NCBI GenBank assembly: GCA_019424645.1
Contig: JAHYZB010000060.1
Span: 1 to 30,303 of the forward strand
Length of the DNA stretch: 30,303 nucleotides
Source of the DNA: Oxalobacter formigenes
Lineage (GTDB): Bacteria; Pseudomonadota; Gammaproteobacteria; Burkholderiales; Burkholderiaceae_D
Reading direction: 5' to 3'
In this document: piece by piece, positions 7,001 through 14,868 of the stretch
How positions within the stretch are numbered: the first letter of the stretch is position 1
How the letters are laid out: every line of letters starts with the position of its first letter
The notes under the pieces: model-generated
What the model was told of the DNA's origin: nothing
Databases searched by the model: none
Seen by the model: only the letters and a program-made list of their open reading frames with translations
Translations under genes and position numbers: made by a program

Positions 7001-8728
7001 ATGGCGCAGGGCGCAAAACCCGGTGAGGGCGGCCAGCTGCCAGGTGAAAAAGTCTCGGAATATATCGCCAGCATGCGCTTTTCCGTTCCGGGTGTCGGCC
7101 TTATTTCGCCTCCACCCCATCACGATATTTATTCTATCGAGGATCTGGCGCAGCTGATTCACGATCTGAAAAACGTCAATCCGCGTGCGACGATTTCGGT
7201 CAAGCTGGTTTCAGAAGTCGGAGTCGGTACTATTGCGGCGGGTGTCGCCAAGGCCAAGGCTGATCACATCGTTATTTCCGGTCACGATGGCGGGACAGGT
7301 GCGTCGCCGCTGTCGTCGATCAAGCATACCGGCTCACCCTGGGAAATCGGGCTGGCGGAAGCACAGCAGACACTGGTGCTGAACAATTTGCGTGGCCGGG
7401 TTCGCATTCAGGCCGACGGCCAGATGAAAACAGGTCGTGATGTCGTGATCGCGGCGATTCTGGGCGCGGATGAAGTCGGTTTTGCGACCGCTCCACTGGT
7501 TACGCAGGGTTGCATCATGATGCGCAAATGCCATCTGAATACCTGTCCTGTCGGTGTGGCAACACAAGACCCTGAATTGAGAAAGAAATTTTCCGGTAAA
7601 CCGGAATATATCGTCAATTATCTTTTCTTTGTCGCTGAAGAAATGCGGCAGATCATGGCACAGTTGGGTATCCGGACATACGACGATCTGATCGGCCGCG
7701 TCGATTTGCTGGAAAAAGCGAAAGCGATTTCGAACTGGAAGGAAACAGGCCTTGATTTCAGCCGCCTCTTTTATGATCCGGTCGTTGATGGGAATGTCCA
7801 TAAACGGCATTGTGAAACACAGGATCACGGTCTGGAAAAATCGATCGATAACCGTCTGATCGCCCAGTCAGCAATTGCCTTGGAAAACGGGGAAAAGATT
7901 TCTTTCATTTATCCGATCAAAAATGCCAACCGCAGTGTCGGTGCGATGCTATCGGGTGAAGTTGCCAGACGGTTCGGTCATGATGGCTTGCCGGACGATA
8001 CGATTCACGTCCAGTTGCAAGGTACAGCAGGGCAGTCGGTCGGTGCTTTCCTGTCTCACGGTATTACACTGGATCTGGTCGGTGAAGCGAATGACTATGT
8101 CGGAAAAGGTCTGTCAGGCGGACGCATCATTATCCGGCCTCATGCCCGGTTCCGTGGCCAGCCCGATAAAAACATGATTGCAGGCAATACGGTTTTATAC
8201 GGAGCCATTTCCGGCGAAGCCTACATTTACGGTATTGCCGGCGAACGTTTTGCCGTCCGTAATTCGGGGTCACTGGCGGTTGTTGAAGGATGTGGCGATC
8301 ATGGTTGCGAATACATGACGGGCGGAACGGTCGTTGTGCTTGGGGAAACCGGCCGCAATTTTGCGGCAGGTATGTCAGGCGGCATAGCCTACGTTTACGA
8401 TCCGGACAAAACCTTCGAGCGCAAGTGCAATCTATCCATGGTTTCACTCGAACCGGTTCTCTCCTGCTTCGATCAGGAAGCCAGTATTGAAAAAGCCATC
8501 TGGCACCGCCTTGGCCTGAATGGAGAAGCACAGACAGATGAAATGATTCTGAAACAGCTGATCGAAAACCATTTCACGCACACCGGCAGCATGACGGCCC
8601 GACATTTGCTGGAAAACTGGACAAATTGTCGCGAAGATTTCGTCAAGGTTTTCCCGATGGAATACAAGCGTGCCTTGAAGGAATTGTATTCAGGGAAAAA
8701 TGACAGAACGGATGTGGCGGCAGCCTGA
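4043..8728 (+). CDS. gltB: Glutamate synthase (NADPH) large subunit
   Basis: Turns 2-oxoglutarate plus glutamine into two glutamates; with GltD it forms the GOGAT arm of ammonia assimilation in the cytoplasm. The protein has 1561 residues, a normal size. It begins after a short propeptide: Cys16 in HDACGVGF is the class II glutamine amidotransferase nucleophile. The amidotransferase domain covers about 16-430, followed by the central domain. The FMN synthase domain (about 850-1220) contains AKPGEGGQLPGEKV. The 3Fe-4S cluster ligands are Cys1157, Cys1163 and Cys1168. The C-terminal GXGXG beta-helix follows (about 1290-1480). I chose ATG at 4043, with AGAGG before it. The frame is open upstream to 3932, but that stretch is AT-rich and unlike the family. 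gltD follows after 39 nt. Confidence 0.97.
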   Translation: MCAQGLYRSSFEHDACGVGFVAHIKGVKSHSIVEQGLLILKNLDHRGAVGADKMMGDGAGILIQIPDQYFRDEMAKQGISLPPPGEYGVGMIFLPKEHASRLACEKEIERAVRAEKQVVLGWRDVPVNTELLMSEKAREKEPVIRQIFIGRGPDIMVTDALERKLFVIRKAAGHAIQGLDLKHCKEFFVPSMSARTIVYKGLLLADQVQGYYLDLQDERCVSALALVHQRFSTNTFPEWPLAHPYRLIAHNGEINTVKGNFNWFRAREGLMNSAVLGEDLQKLYPLMYEDQSDTACFDNALELLVMSGYPLAHAMMMMIPEAWENHKLMEDNRRAFYEYHAAMMEPWDGPAAIAFTDGRQIGGLLDRNGLRPARYVVTDDDLVVMASETGVLPIPESHIIKKWRLQPGKMFLIDLDAGRIIDDSEIKSIYANARPYRAWINSVCIRLHELKEHAHDLFQSSVPLLDRQQAFGFTQEDLKMLLSPMAMNGEEAIGSMGNDAPLAVLSHHSKPLYNYFRQSFAQVTNPPVDPIREEIIMSLLSYIGPKPNLLDTNNVNPPMRLEVTQPVLGFAEMASIRNIDAYTNGKFRSYELNVCYPVSWGKIGIEAHLASLCAEAVDAVKSGHNILIVSDRLIGPDKLAIPALLATSAIHQDLVARGLRASTGLVVETGSAKETHHFALLAGYGAEAVHPYLALETVSELAPKLSADLTQEKAQANFIKAVDKGLMKIMSKMGIATYRSYCGAQIFEAVGLSSTLVDKYFKGTVSSVEGIGVFEVAEESLRLHQEAFGRHQQPVRFLDVGGEYAFRHQGEEHMFTPDAIAKLQHSTRSNNYATYKEYAQIINDQSRRQMTLRGLFEFRIDPVHAISIDEVEPAKEIVRRFATGAMSLGSISTEAHTSLAIAMNRIGGKSNTGEGGEDPRRYENELAGIPIRNGEKLSSILGKDRVVSDIELKEGDSLRSKIKQVASGRFGVTAEYLNSADEIQIKMAQGAKPGEGGQLPGEKVSEYIASMRFSVPGVGLISPPPHHDIYSIEDLAQLIHDLKNVNPRATISVKLVSEVGVGTIAAGVAKAKADHIVISGHDGGTGASPLSSIKHTGSPWEIGLAEAQQTLVLNNLRGRVRIQADGQMKTGRDVVIAAILGADEVGFATAPLVTQGCIMMRKCHLNTCPVGVATQDPELRKKFSGKPEYIVNYLFFVAEEMRQIMAQLGIRTYDDLIGRVDLLEKAKAISNWKETGLDFSRLFYDPVVDGNVHKRHCETQDHGLEKSIDNRLIAQSAIALENGEKISFIYPIKNANRSVGAMLSGEVARRFGHDGLPDDTIHVQLQGTAGQSVGAFLSHGITLDLVGEANDYVGKGLSGGRIIIRPHARFRGQPDKNMIAGNTVLYGAISGEAYIYGIAGERFAVRNSGSLAVVEGCGDHGCEYMTGGTVVVLGETGRNFAAGMSGGIAYVYDPDKTFERKCNLSMVSLEPVLSCFDQEASIEKAIWHRLGLNGEAQTDEMILKQLIENHFTHTGSMTARHLLENWTNCREDFVKVFPMEYKRALKELYSGKNDRTDVAAA

Positions 8729-8767
8729 ATCAGGCATGCTCAGGAAAAAGCGGATTGAGGTGAAAAA

Positions 8768-10222
8768 ATGGGAAAAGTAACGGGGTTCATGGAATTTGAC
8801 CGTATCGAGGAAATGCATCAGGCCCCTGGCCAGAGGATCAGGAATTACAGGGAATTCACGATGACGCTGGTAGACGATCAGGCACGTGAACAGGGTGCGC
8901 GCTGTATGGATTGCGGGATTCCCTTCTGTAACAATGCATGCCCGATTCATAACCTGATTCCGGACTGGAATGATCTGGTTTATCGGGGTGAGTACAAACA
9001 GGCACTCGACAAATTACAGGCGACAAACAATTTTCCGGAATTCACGGGCCGGATTTGTCCTGCGCCATGTGAACCGGCCTGTTGTCTGGGCGTAATCGAG
9101 GAACCGGTCGGCATTCGTTCAATCGAACGTTTCATTATAGAAAAGGGCTGGGAAGAAGGCTGGGTTATACCGCATCCTGCGAAGGTAAAGTCTGGCAGGA
9201 AAGTGGCGATTGTCGGTTCAGGTCCTGCCGGTCTGGCAGCAGCCCAGCAGCTCGCGCGTGCCGGACACGATGTCGTTGTTTTTGAAAAGAATGACAAAAT
9301 CGGTGGCTTGTTGCGGTACGGCATTCCGGATTTCAAGCTGGAAAAGCAGATCGTCGATCGCAGGCTGGAGCAGATGAAAGCGGAAGGAGTCGTTTTCCGC
9401 ACAGGCGTTATGATCGGCAACGTTTTGCCGTCACATATCCAGAATATGGCGACTGAAATCATCGATCCACAAACGCTTAAAGACAAATTCGATGCGATCA
9501 TTCTGGCGTGCGGCGCAGAACAGCCCAGAATGCTGGATGTGCCTGGCGCGGATTTGCAGGGCGTCCATTATGCAATGGAATTTTTGTGTGCGCAGAACCG
9601 AAAGGATGCTGGAGAGAAGGGAAAGAATCGTCTCTCTGCGGAAGGAAAACGGGTCGTGATCATAGGGGGTGGCGACACGGGTTCGGATTGCGTCGGCATT
9701 GCAAACCGTCAGGGCGCAGCCAGCATTTTACAAATCGATCGCAATGCAAAATTGCCCGACACCATCGACAAGTCTCTGGTCTGGCCATACTGGCCGAAAC
9801 AGTTCACGGTTTCCTCTTCGCAGGAAGAAGGCTGCGAAAGGGACTTCAGGATTCAGACAAAACGACTGGAAGGCAAACGCGGCAAGGTCGAGAGAATCGT
9901 TGCCTGCCGGGTCAATTCAGTTGGAGGTCGCTATGTGGATGAACCTGGCAGTGAATTTTCGATTGAAACCGATATGGTATTGCTGGCAATGGGTTTTTCG
10001 GCACCTGCCGGTACAGTGCTTGATGCGTTCGGTGTGCAAAAGGATATCGCGGGCAATGCCATGGCCGCACTGGAAGGAGAAAACCGTTTTCAGACCTCGG
10101 CCGAAAAAGTATTTGCCGCAGGCGACACCCGTCGTGGACAGTCACTGGTTGTCTGGGCCTTGCATGAAGGCAGGGAATGTGCGGCAGTGGTCGATCGTTT
10201 TTTGATGGAAGGGGCAAATTAA
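8768..10222 (+). CDS. gltD: Glutamate synthase (NADPH) small subunit
   Basis: Oxidises NADPH and sends electrons through FAD and two 4Fe-4S clusters to GltB. It has 484 residues, typical of the family. The N-terminal ferredoxin-like domain carries Cys46, 49, 54 and 58 (RCMDCGIPFCNNACP) and Cys97, 101 and 105 (GRICPAPCEPAC). The FAD dinucleotide fold is GSGPAGLAAAQQLARAG from residue 150. The NADPH-binding fold is GGGDTGSDCVG near residue 300. The C-terminal FAD contact is AAGDTRRGQSLVVWA. GAGGTG lies just upstream of ATG 8768. It is in an operon with gltB, separated by 39 nt. Confidence 0.97.
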   Translation: MGKVTGFMEFDRIEEMHQAPGQRIRNYREFTMTLVDDQAREQGARCMDCGIPFCNNACPIHNLIPDWNDLVYRGEYKQALDKLQATNNFPEFTGRICPAPCEPACCLGVIEEPVGIRSIERFIIEKGWEEGWVIPHPAKVKSGRKVAIVGSGPAGLAAAQQLARAGHDVVVFEKNDKIGGLLRYGIPDFKLEKQIVDRRLEQMKAEGVVFRTGVMIGNVLPSHIQNMATEIIDPQTLKDKFDAIILACGAEQPRMLDVPGADLQGVHYAMEFLCAQNRKDAGEKGKNRLSAEGKRVVIIGGGDTGSDCVGIANRQGAASILQIDRNAKLPDTIDKSLVWPYWPKQFTVSSSQEEGCERDFRIQTKRLEGKRGKVERIVACRVNSVGGRYVDEPGSEFSIETDMVLLAMGFSAPAGTVLDAFGVQKDIAGNAMAALEGENRFQTSAEKVFAAGDTRRGQSLVVWALHEGRECAAVVDRFLMEGAN

Positions 10223-10380
10223 CAATCGGATACAAAAATCGCATCCAATGTCGTCAATTATTGATGGCGGTCTGTTATATTGTGCCCGTTAAGGTAGTAT
10301 CATTGCTGGTAATTAAATAATGGTGTCATTGTGTCCGGCATCCGTTAAAATATTTCTTTTAATATTCAATTCATATCATC

Positions 10381-11262
10381 ATGAAAATCCAGGGTAGCAT
10401 AGTTGCACTAGTCACTCCAATGAATGCCGATGGCAGCGTCGATCTCGACAGCATGCGTCGCCTGATGGACTGGCAGATCGCAGAAGGTACAGACGCTTTC
10501 GTCATTGTCGGAACGACTGGCGAATCACCCACAGTCAATGTCGATGAACACGCCGAACTGATTCGGGTTGCAGTCGAACATTCCGGCAAACGGGTGCCTA
10601 TTATCGCCGGTGCCGGTGGCAATTCGACGGCTGAAGCCATTGTCTTGACACGTTATTCCAAAATGGCTGGTGCGGATGCGACTTTGCAGGTTGTCCCTTA
10701 CTATAACAAGCCGACTCAGGAAGGCATGTACCGGCATTTCAAAAGCATTGCCGAAGCGGTCGATTTGCCGGTCATTCTCTATAATGTCCCGGGCAGAACG
10801 GTTGCCGACATGTCCAACGAAACGATTGTAAGATTGTCGAAGGTGAAAAACATTATCGGCGCCAAGGACGCGACAGGCAATATTGCACGTGGCATCGATC
10901 TTCTGCGTCAGGTGCCTGATGACTTTTCCGTATATTCGGGAGACGATTCCACGGCAATGGCACTCATGTTGTGTGGCGCGAAAGGCAATATTTCGGTTGT
11001 CGCCAATGTCGCTCCGAAAAACATGCATCTGATGTGCGCTGCGGCAATCAAGGGCGATATTGAAACCGCCCGCAAGCTGAACAATCTGATGCTTCCATTG
11101 AGCCAGCAATTGTTTGTCGAACCCAATCCGATTCCTGTCAAATGGGCAATGATGGAAATGGGTATTATTCCATCAGGAATTCGCCTGCCTCTCGTGACAT
11201 TGTCCGATATGTATCAGGATGGTGTTCGCAAGGCGTTGAAAGAAAGTGGCGCGCTTGCCTGA
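10381..11262 (+). CDS. dapA: 4-hydroxy-tetrahydrodipicolinate synthase
   Basis: Condenses pyruvate with aspartate semialdehyde, the first step towards lysine and diaminopimelate for peptidoglycan. It has 293 residues in a single TIM barrel. Schiff-base Lys162 is in GAKDATGN, Tyr134 is in ILYNVPGRT, and Thr45/Thr46 are in GTTGESPT. ATG at 10381 starts the conserved MxxGSIVALVTPM. No Shine-Dalgarno motif is visible in the AT-rich stretch just before it, which is unusual for this window. A TAAAAT (10346-10351) could be its -10, though no good -35 partner was found. bamC follows after 70 nt, a pairing also seen in Escherichia coli. Confidence 0.96.
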   Translation: MKIQGSIVALVTPMNADGSVDLDSMRRLMDWQIAEGTDAFVIVGTTGESPTVNVDEHAELIRVAVEHSGKRVPIIAGAGGNSTAEAIVLTRYSKMAGADATLQVVPYYNKPTQEGMYRHFKSIAEAVDLPVILYNVPGRTVADMSNETIVRLSKVKNIIGAKDATGNIARGIDLLRQVPDDFSVYSGDDSTAMALMLCGAKGNISVVANVAPKNMHLMCAAAIKGDIETARKLNNLMLPLSQQLFVEPNPIPVKWAMMEMGIIPSGIRLPLVTLSDMYQDGVRKALKESGALA

Positions 11263-11271
11263 TTTCAGGCA
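11256..11271 (+). other. Short hairpin at the dapA stop codon
   Basis: TGCCTG and CAGGCA form a 6-bp stem around ATTT and cover the dapA stop codon. No T-run follows, so it is not a standard terminator. It may stabilise or partly attenuate the dapA-bamC transcript. Confidence 0.35.
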
Positions 11272-11332
11272 GCCAAATACATTGTAATGGATCAGGTTTC
11301 CAAATCTAACGGATGACGGGAAGTTAAGACTT

Positions 11333-12511
11333 ATGGTTTTGAACAAAAAAGTTGGTTCTCTTTTATTGGGATCGTTGACAGTCATAAGCTTGACGTCCTG
11401 TAGTGCATTCGACACCCTGCTGGAAGCGGATCGTATCGATTACAAGAGCGAAACACCCAAAACTCCGGGACAGCGGCTGGAAATTCCGCCTGATCTGACC
11501 CAGATGCAGAGAGACAACCGGTATTCAATTCCTGAAACATCTTCTTCAGGAGTGGTAACAGCTTCAGGATATAACCAGAAACAGCAGGAAGCACGACCTG
11601 CTTTGGCAGGATCGCCCGGTGTCGTAGCGCCGAAAGAGGCGACGGATATCCGTATCGAGAAGCACGGCAGCCAGCGCTGGCTGGTCGTCAATCGGTCTCC
11701 TGAAGTGCTGTGGCCGCAAATCAAGGAATTCTGGCAGGATAGTGGTTTCCTGATCAATGTCGATTCCCCTGACACTGGCATTATGGAAACGGACTGGGCG
11801 GAAAATCGTGCCAAGATTCCACAGGATTTCATACGTCGGACCTTGGGCAAGGTACTTGATTCGCTGTATTCTACCGGTGAACGCGATAAATTCAGAACCC
11901 GTCTGGAACGCAATGCCGACGGCACTACCGAAATTTACATCAGCCATCGTGGCGCGCAGGAAGAACTCGTTGGCGTGAACCAGGATTCGACCGTATGGAC
12001 AGCCCGACCTTCCGATCCTGAGCTGGAAGCGGAATTCCTGTCCCGCCTGATGGTTCAGCTAAGCGATATCAATCAGAAGGAGAAGGTCAAGGCCAAGGTG
12101 CTTGCAGAAAGCAAAACCGTTGTGCTGGCTCCAAAAGCCACACTGGTCAAGGAAGGTGATATTTCCAAGGTGGAAGTCCATGAACCTTTCGACCGTGTAT
12201 GGCGTCGTGTCGGTCTGGCTCTGGATCGTGTCGGCTTTACTGTTGAAGACCGTGACCGATCGAAGGGGCTGTATTACGTCCGTTACGTCGATCAGGACAA
12301 GGATGCCAAGAATACTCCGGCGAAACAAAAAGGTTTCTTCGAGAAAATGTTCACTTTCTCTGAAAACGAAAAAGTTGCCCAGCGTTTCCAGATCGCTGTC
12401 AGGGAATTTGACGGCAAGTGCGATATCGTTGTCCTGAATGACAAGGGACAGCCGGAAGCGACTTCGACAGGCAAGAAAATTGTGAACCTGTTGTATGAGC
12501 AATTGCGCTAA
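11333..12511 (+). CDS. bamC: Outer-membrane assembly lipoprotein BamC
   Basis: Accessory lipoprotein of the BAM complex, which inserts beta-barrel proteins into the outer membrane. It has 392 residues. The signal peptide ends in the lipobox LTSC, so Cys23 is the lipidated residue. A proline-rich, extended region follows (about 40-110), including KTPGQRLEIPPDLTQ, as in BamC. Two helix-grip domains come next: the first around LVVNRSPEVLWPQIKEFW, the second around VHEPFDRVWRRVGLALDRVG. ATG at 11333 has only a weak GGGAAG upstream. It probably shares a transcript with dapA; in E. coli the same gene (nlpB/dapX) also follows dapA. Confidence 0.93.
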   Translation: MVLNKKVGSLLLGSLTVISLTSCSAFDTLLEADRIDYKSETPKTPGQRLEIPPDLTQMQRDNRYSIPETSSSGVVTASGYNQKQQEARPALAGSPGVVAPKEATDIRIEKHGSQRWLVVNRSPEVLWPQIKEFWQDSGFLINVDSPDTGIMETDWAENRAKIPQDFIRRTLGKVLDSLYSTGERDKFRTRLERNADGTTEIYISHRGAQEELVGVNQDSTVWTARPSDPELEAEFLSRLMVQLSDINQKEKVKAKVLAESKTVVLAPKATLVKEGDISKVEVHEPFDRVWRRVGLALDRVGFTVEDRDRSKGLYYVRYVDQDKDAKNTPAKQKGFFEKMFTFSENEKVAQRFQIAVREFDGKCDIVVLNDKGQPEATSTGKKIVNLLYEQLR

Positions 12512-12535
12512 AACTTTTTTGACTGACGATCCGGT

Positions 12536-13318
12536 TTGAGGTTTACAAGTCTGGGGAGTGGCAGCAAGGGCAATTCCTTGCTGGTATCAACTGAAGATGG
12601 TCTGACGTCCACGACTGTTATGGTGGATTGCGGCTTCGGGATACGGGAGATAACACGGCGGCTTAATCGGGCCGGTTGCGAGCCGGCGGCTCTGTCCGCC
12701 ATCATTGTGACTCACGAGCATAGCGACCATGCGGGAAGCGCCCTGACTCTCGCAAAACGTTACCAGATCCCTCTCTGGATGAGTTATGGCACTTTTCAAT
12801 CGCTTGGAAAAGATTTTTCCGGGGTCGAACTCAATTTTTGCCGCGATGGTGATACTTTTTCAGTGAATGACTTTCAGGTTGATGCATTCACTGTCTCTCA
12901 CGATGCACGTGAACCCCTCCAGTTTTCCATTCGCGACGGTCATGTCAAGTTCGGGATGTTGACAGACACAGGGCAGGTGACGCCGCATATTTCAAATGCT
13001 CTTGCAGGATGTGATGCTCTCATGATTGAATGCAACTACGATGAGCAAATGCTGGAAAAATCGTCTTATCCTTATTACCTTAAAAAACGGATCAGCAGTA
13101 TTTACGGACATTTATCCAATGACTGTGCAGCCGGTTTTTTGAGTGAATATGGCTTGTCACGTCTGAAAACCATTATAGGGGCGCATTTGAGCCAGAATAA
13201 CAATTTGCCTGAACTGGCAAAAACAGCGATCGATGCCGTTGTAGGCAGCAATTCAATTGAGGTGGTGATTGCCACTCAGGAAGAGGGTTTTGACTGGATG
13301 ACGCTAGCAGGAGTGTGA
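12536..13318 (+). CDS. MBL-fold metallo-hydrolase, YycJ/WalJ-like
   Basis: Small cytoplasmic metallo-beta-lactamase-fold hydrolase of 260 residues. The N-terminus MRFTSLGSGSKGNSLLV matches the YycJ-like group. The metal-binding motif THEHSDHAG supplies His60, His62, Asp64 and His65; VSHDAREP and GMLTDTGQ hold further likely ligands. The start is TTG at 12536, because only this codon gives the conserved MRF-SLGSGS beginning; the next Met lies inside the fold. The gene sits 24 nt after bamC, so it is probably co-transcribed. It ends at a strong terminator. Substrate unknown: relatives have been linked to DNA or cell-wall processes, but the sequence does not decide this. Confidence 0.9.
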   Translation: MRFTSLGSGSKGNSLLVSTEDGLTSTTVMVDCGFGIREITRRLNRAGCEPAALSAIIVTHEHSDHAGSALTLAKRYQIPLWMSYGTFQSLGKDFSGVELNFCRDGDTFSVNDFQVDAFTVSHDAREPLQFSIRDGHVKFGMLTDTGQVTPHISNALAGCDALMIECNYDEQMLEKSSYPYYLKKRISSIYGHLSNDCAAGFLSEYGLSRLKTIIGAHLSQNNNLPELAKTAIDAVVGSNSIEVVIATQEEGFDWMTLAGV

Positions 13319-13352
13319 CGTTACGGACAGGAGTTGCCGTTTTTTGGGCAAG

Positions 13353-13383
13353 AAAAAAGCCGATCCGAAGATCGGCTTTTTTT
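13353..13383. terminator. Bidirectional terminator between convergent genes
   Basis: AAAAAAGCCGATC and GATCGGCTTTTTT form a perfect 13-bp stem around CGAA, with T-runs on both strands. It can end the dapA-bamC-MBL transcript on the plus strand and the lipoprotein transcript on the minus strand. Confidence 0.92.
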
Positions 13384-13395
13384 GCGGAGCAAGAA

Positions 13396-13671
13396 TTATT
13401 TCTTGGCAGCGTCTTTAGCAGCAGCAGCGGCGTCTTTAGCAGCGCCAGCAGCGTCTTTAGCTGCGTCTTTAGCGGAAGCAGCTGCGTCTTTAGCAGCGTC
13501 TTTAGCAACAGCAGCGTCTTTAGCAGCTGGAGCAGCAGCGTCTTTAGCTGGAGCAGCAGGAGCAGCAGCTGGAGTTGCTTCAGCAGGTTTTTTTTCAGCT
13601 GGTTTTTCGCCAACTTTACATGCGGTCAGAGCCAGAGCCATCAGGCCTACGAGCAATAAAGACTTTTTCAT
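13396..13671 (-). CDS. Small Ala/Lys/Asp-repeat lipoprotein
   Basis: A 91-residue protein with a signal peptide and the lipobox LTAC, so Cys18 would be lipidated. Outer- or inner-membrane anchoring is inferred. After a short Pro/Ala/Lys linker the mature part is built almost wholly from KDAA units, eight copies in all. This should form one long charged, amphipathic helix, like Lpp-type or LEA-like proteins. The function is not recognisable. ATG at 13671 has AAGGA nine bases upstream. It is transcribed alone, convergent to the MBL gene, from a promoter near 13779. The eight units use the same codons, so the DNA is also a tandem-type repeat. Confidence 0.85.
   Translation of the reverse strand: MKKSLLLVGLMALALTACKVGEKPAEKKPAEATPAAAPAAPAKDAAAPAAKDAAVAKDAAKDAAASAKDAAKDAAGAAKDAAAAAKDAAKK
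13409..13548 (-). repeat. Eight copies of GCTAAAGACGC within the lipoprotein gene
   Basis: Eight exact copies of GCGTCTTTAGC (plus-strand form) lie at spacings that are multiples of three, so each encodes AKDA in frame. Such repeats can gain or lose copies by slippage without breaking the frame, so length variation between strains is expected. Confidence 0.9.
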
Positions 13672-13778
13672 TTGTAATCCTTAATTAAATATAGGTTATT
13701 ACCGGTAATTAAAATACTACATGAATAGAGTGTTACCGAAAACTTGTGTTACGCAACGACAACTCTCTAATAGCGCAG

Positions 13779-13784
13779 ATTATA
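13779..13784 (-). promoter_or_regulatory. Likely -10 of the lipoprotein gene
   Basis: The minus strand reads GGCTATAATCTGCGC, with a consensus TATAAT hexamer. The -35 is weak. The implied leader is about 100 nt and contains the ATTACCGGTAAT palindrome (13698-13709), a possible regulatory site. Confidence 0.5.
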
Positions 13785-14212
13785 GCCACTTTTTCCGGAT
13801 GTAGTCGCTGCTTTTTGATGTTTTTGCATCTGTTTTGCAATCTCGCAACAGGTTTTGACCCAGGTTCAAATGGTTTAGGCTGGCTCAAACAAAAGATTGA
13901 GAAATATCATAATTGAATTTCATGACCCCAAGTTGCTCTAAAATAATGATTTGATCGTTTTTATATTTAGAAAACAGATATTTAATGCCTTTTTTATGTG
14001 AACAAATCATATGAAAAACTCCTTCTTTTTTGCTGAAAATGAAGTTTTGTTTCTATTGGGAAATAAACTGGTTCGATAAAATAAGCGTTTAGAGATCAGT
14101 TAAAAATAAAAAGTAACTCTAAAAATCTTTTTTTCTGTTTAAAAAAACAAATCGTTTGAGCAAGTTGATGTTGTATACGCCCGTGCTTGCGTTTTAAAAC
14201 GGATGAAGAAGG

Positions 14213-14218
14213 TATAAT
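14213..14218 (+). promoter_or_regulatory. Likely -10 of the FKBP gene
   Basis: A consensus TATAAT lies 35 nt before the start codon. A 10-bp palindrome GTTTTAAAAC (14191-14200) occupies the spacer and -35 region, and no good -35 hexamer is present at the usual spacing. This could indicate an activator or repressor site. Confidence 0.5.
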
Positions 14219-14253
14219 TTTTCAACTGTATAACAAGGCCATCAGGAGAAAGT

Positions 14254-14784
14254 ATGAAAATTGCCAAAAATACAGTAGTGACCGTTCACTACAAATTATC
14301 TGATGCACAAAACAATATGCTCGAAGACGGACAGGAACCGATTGTTTATCTCCATGGCGGTTACGACGATACCCTGCCTGCTCTCGAGACAGCCCTTGAT
14401 GGCCAGGATATCGGCTACAAAACGATGATTCAGGTGGAGCCGGAGGATGCGTTCGGAGAATACGATTCGTCGCTCTTGAAAATTGAACAGAGGGAGCTTT
14501 TTCCGGAAACCCTTGAAATCGGGATGCAGTTCGAAGGTGTTCCTGACAATGCGGATCCTGATGACGAACCCGCTATTTACGTTGTGACGGATATTGCCGA
14601 TGGAAAAGTAATACTTGACGGCAATCACCCGTTAGCGGGCATCGCCTTGCGTTTCGAATTGACAGTGACAGACGTTCGGACAGCCACTGAAAAGGAAATC
14701 GAACAGGGCCATATTAACGATATAGATGATCAGGATGACGATGAAAACGGAAACGACCATTTCAGAAGCATCGTTTTGCATTGA
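14254..14784 (+). CDS. SlyD-like FKBP-type peptidyl-prolyl isomerase
   Basis: Cytoplasmic proline isomerase and folding helper. It has 176 residues. The FKBP half-domain begins MKIAKNTVVTVHYKLSD and includes YLHGGYDDTLPALETAL. An insert-in-flap chaperone domain lies at about residues 72-124. The FKBP fold closes with LDGNHPLAGIALRFELTV, a SlyD hallmark. The C-terminal tail is acidic (DDQDDDENGND), without the His/Cys-rich metal-binding tail of E. coli SlyD, so a nickel-delivery role is less likely. AGGAG lies seven bases before ATG 14254. tpiA follows but has its own promoter. Confidence 0.92.
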   Translation: MKIAKNTVVTVHYKLSDAQNNMLEDGQEPIVYLHGGYDDTLPALETALDGQDIGYKTMIQVEPEDAFGEYDSSLLKIEQRELFPETLEIGMQFEGVPDNADPDDEPAIYVVTDIADGKVILDGNHPLAGIALRFELTVTDVRTATEKEIEQGHINDIDDQDDDENGNDHFRSIVLH

Positions 14785-14810
14785 CGTAAGTCATTGTTTC
14801 ATTTCCCTGA

Positions 14811-14840
14811 TTGACCAGTATTGCCCGGTCACGCTAAAAT
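14811..14840 (+). promoter_or_regulatory. Promoter of tpiA-secG
   Basis: TTGACC (14811-14816) and TAAAAT (14835-14840) are 18 bp apart, giving a leader of about 20 nt before the tpiA ATG. Confidence 0.6.
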
Positions 14841-14868
14841 ATCTGATTGCTTGAATTCTGGGAGCAGC

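Larger units (their letters stand above)
13685..14253. other. AT-rich non-coding region between divergent genes
   Basis: No credible coding frame was found in these 570 nt. The left end holds the lipoprotein promoter region, with a perfect palindrome ATTACCGGTAAT at 13698-13709 in its leader. The right end holds the -10 of the FKBP gene. The centre is rich in A and T runs with no clear hairpin-plus-T unit. A small RNA cannot be excluded. Confidence 0.6.

Noticed and set aside
13409..13548. Regular 11-bp repeats as a CRISPR array
   Set aside because: The units are too short, the spacings are tiny and multiples of three, and they encode AKDA in a lipoprotein frame.
13315..13684. Plus-strand Ser- or Ala-rich frames opposite the lipoprotein
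   Set aside because: They are antisense readings of the same repeats, cross the terminator, and lack a signal peptide or ribosome site; the minus-strand frame has both.
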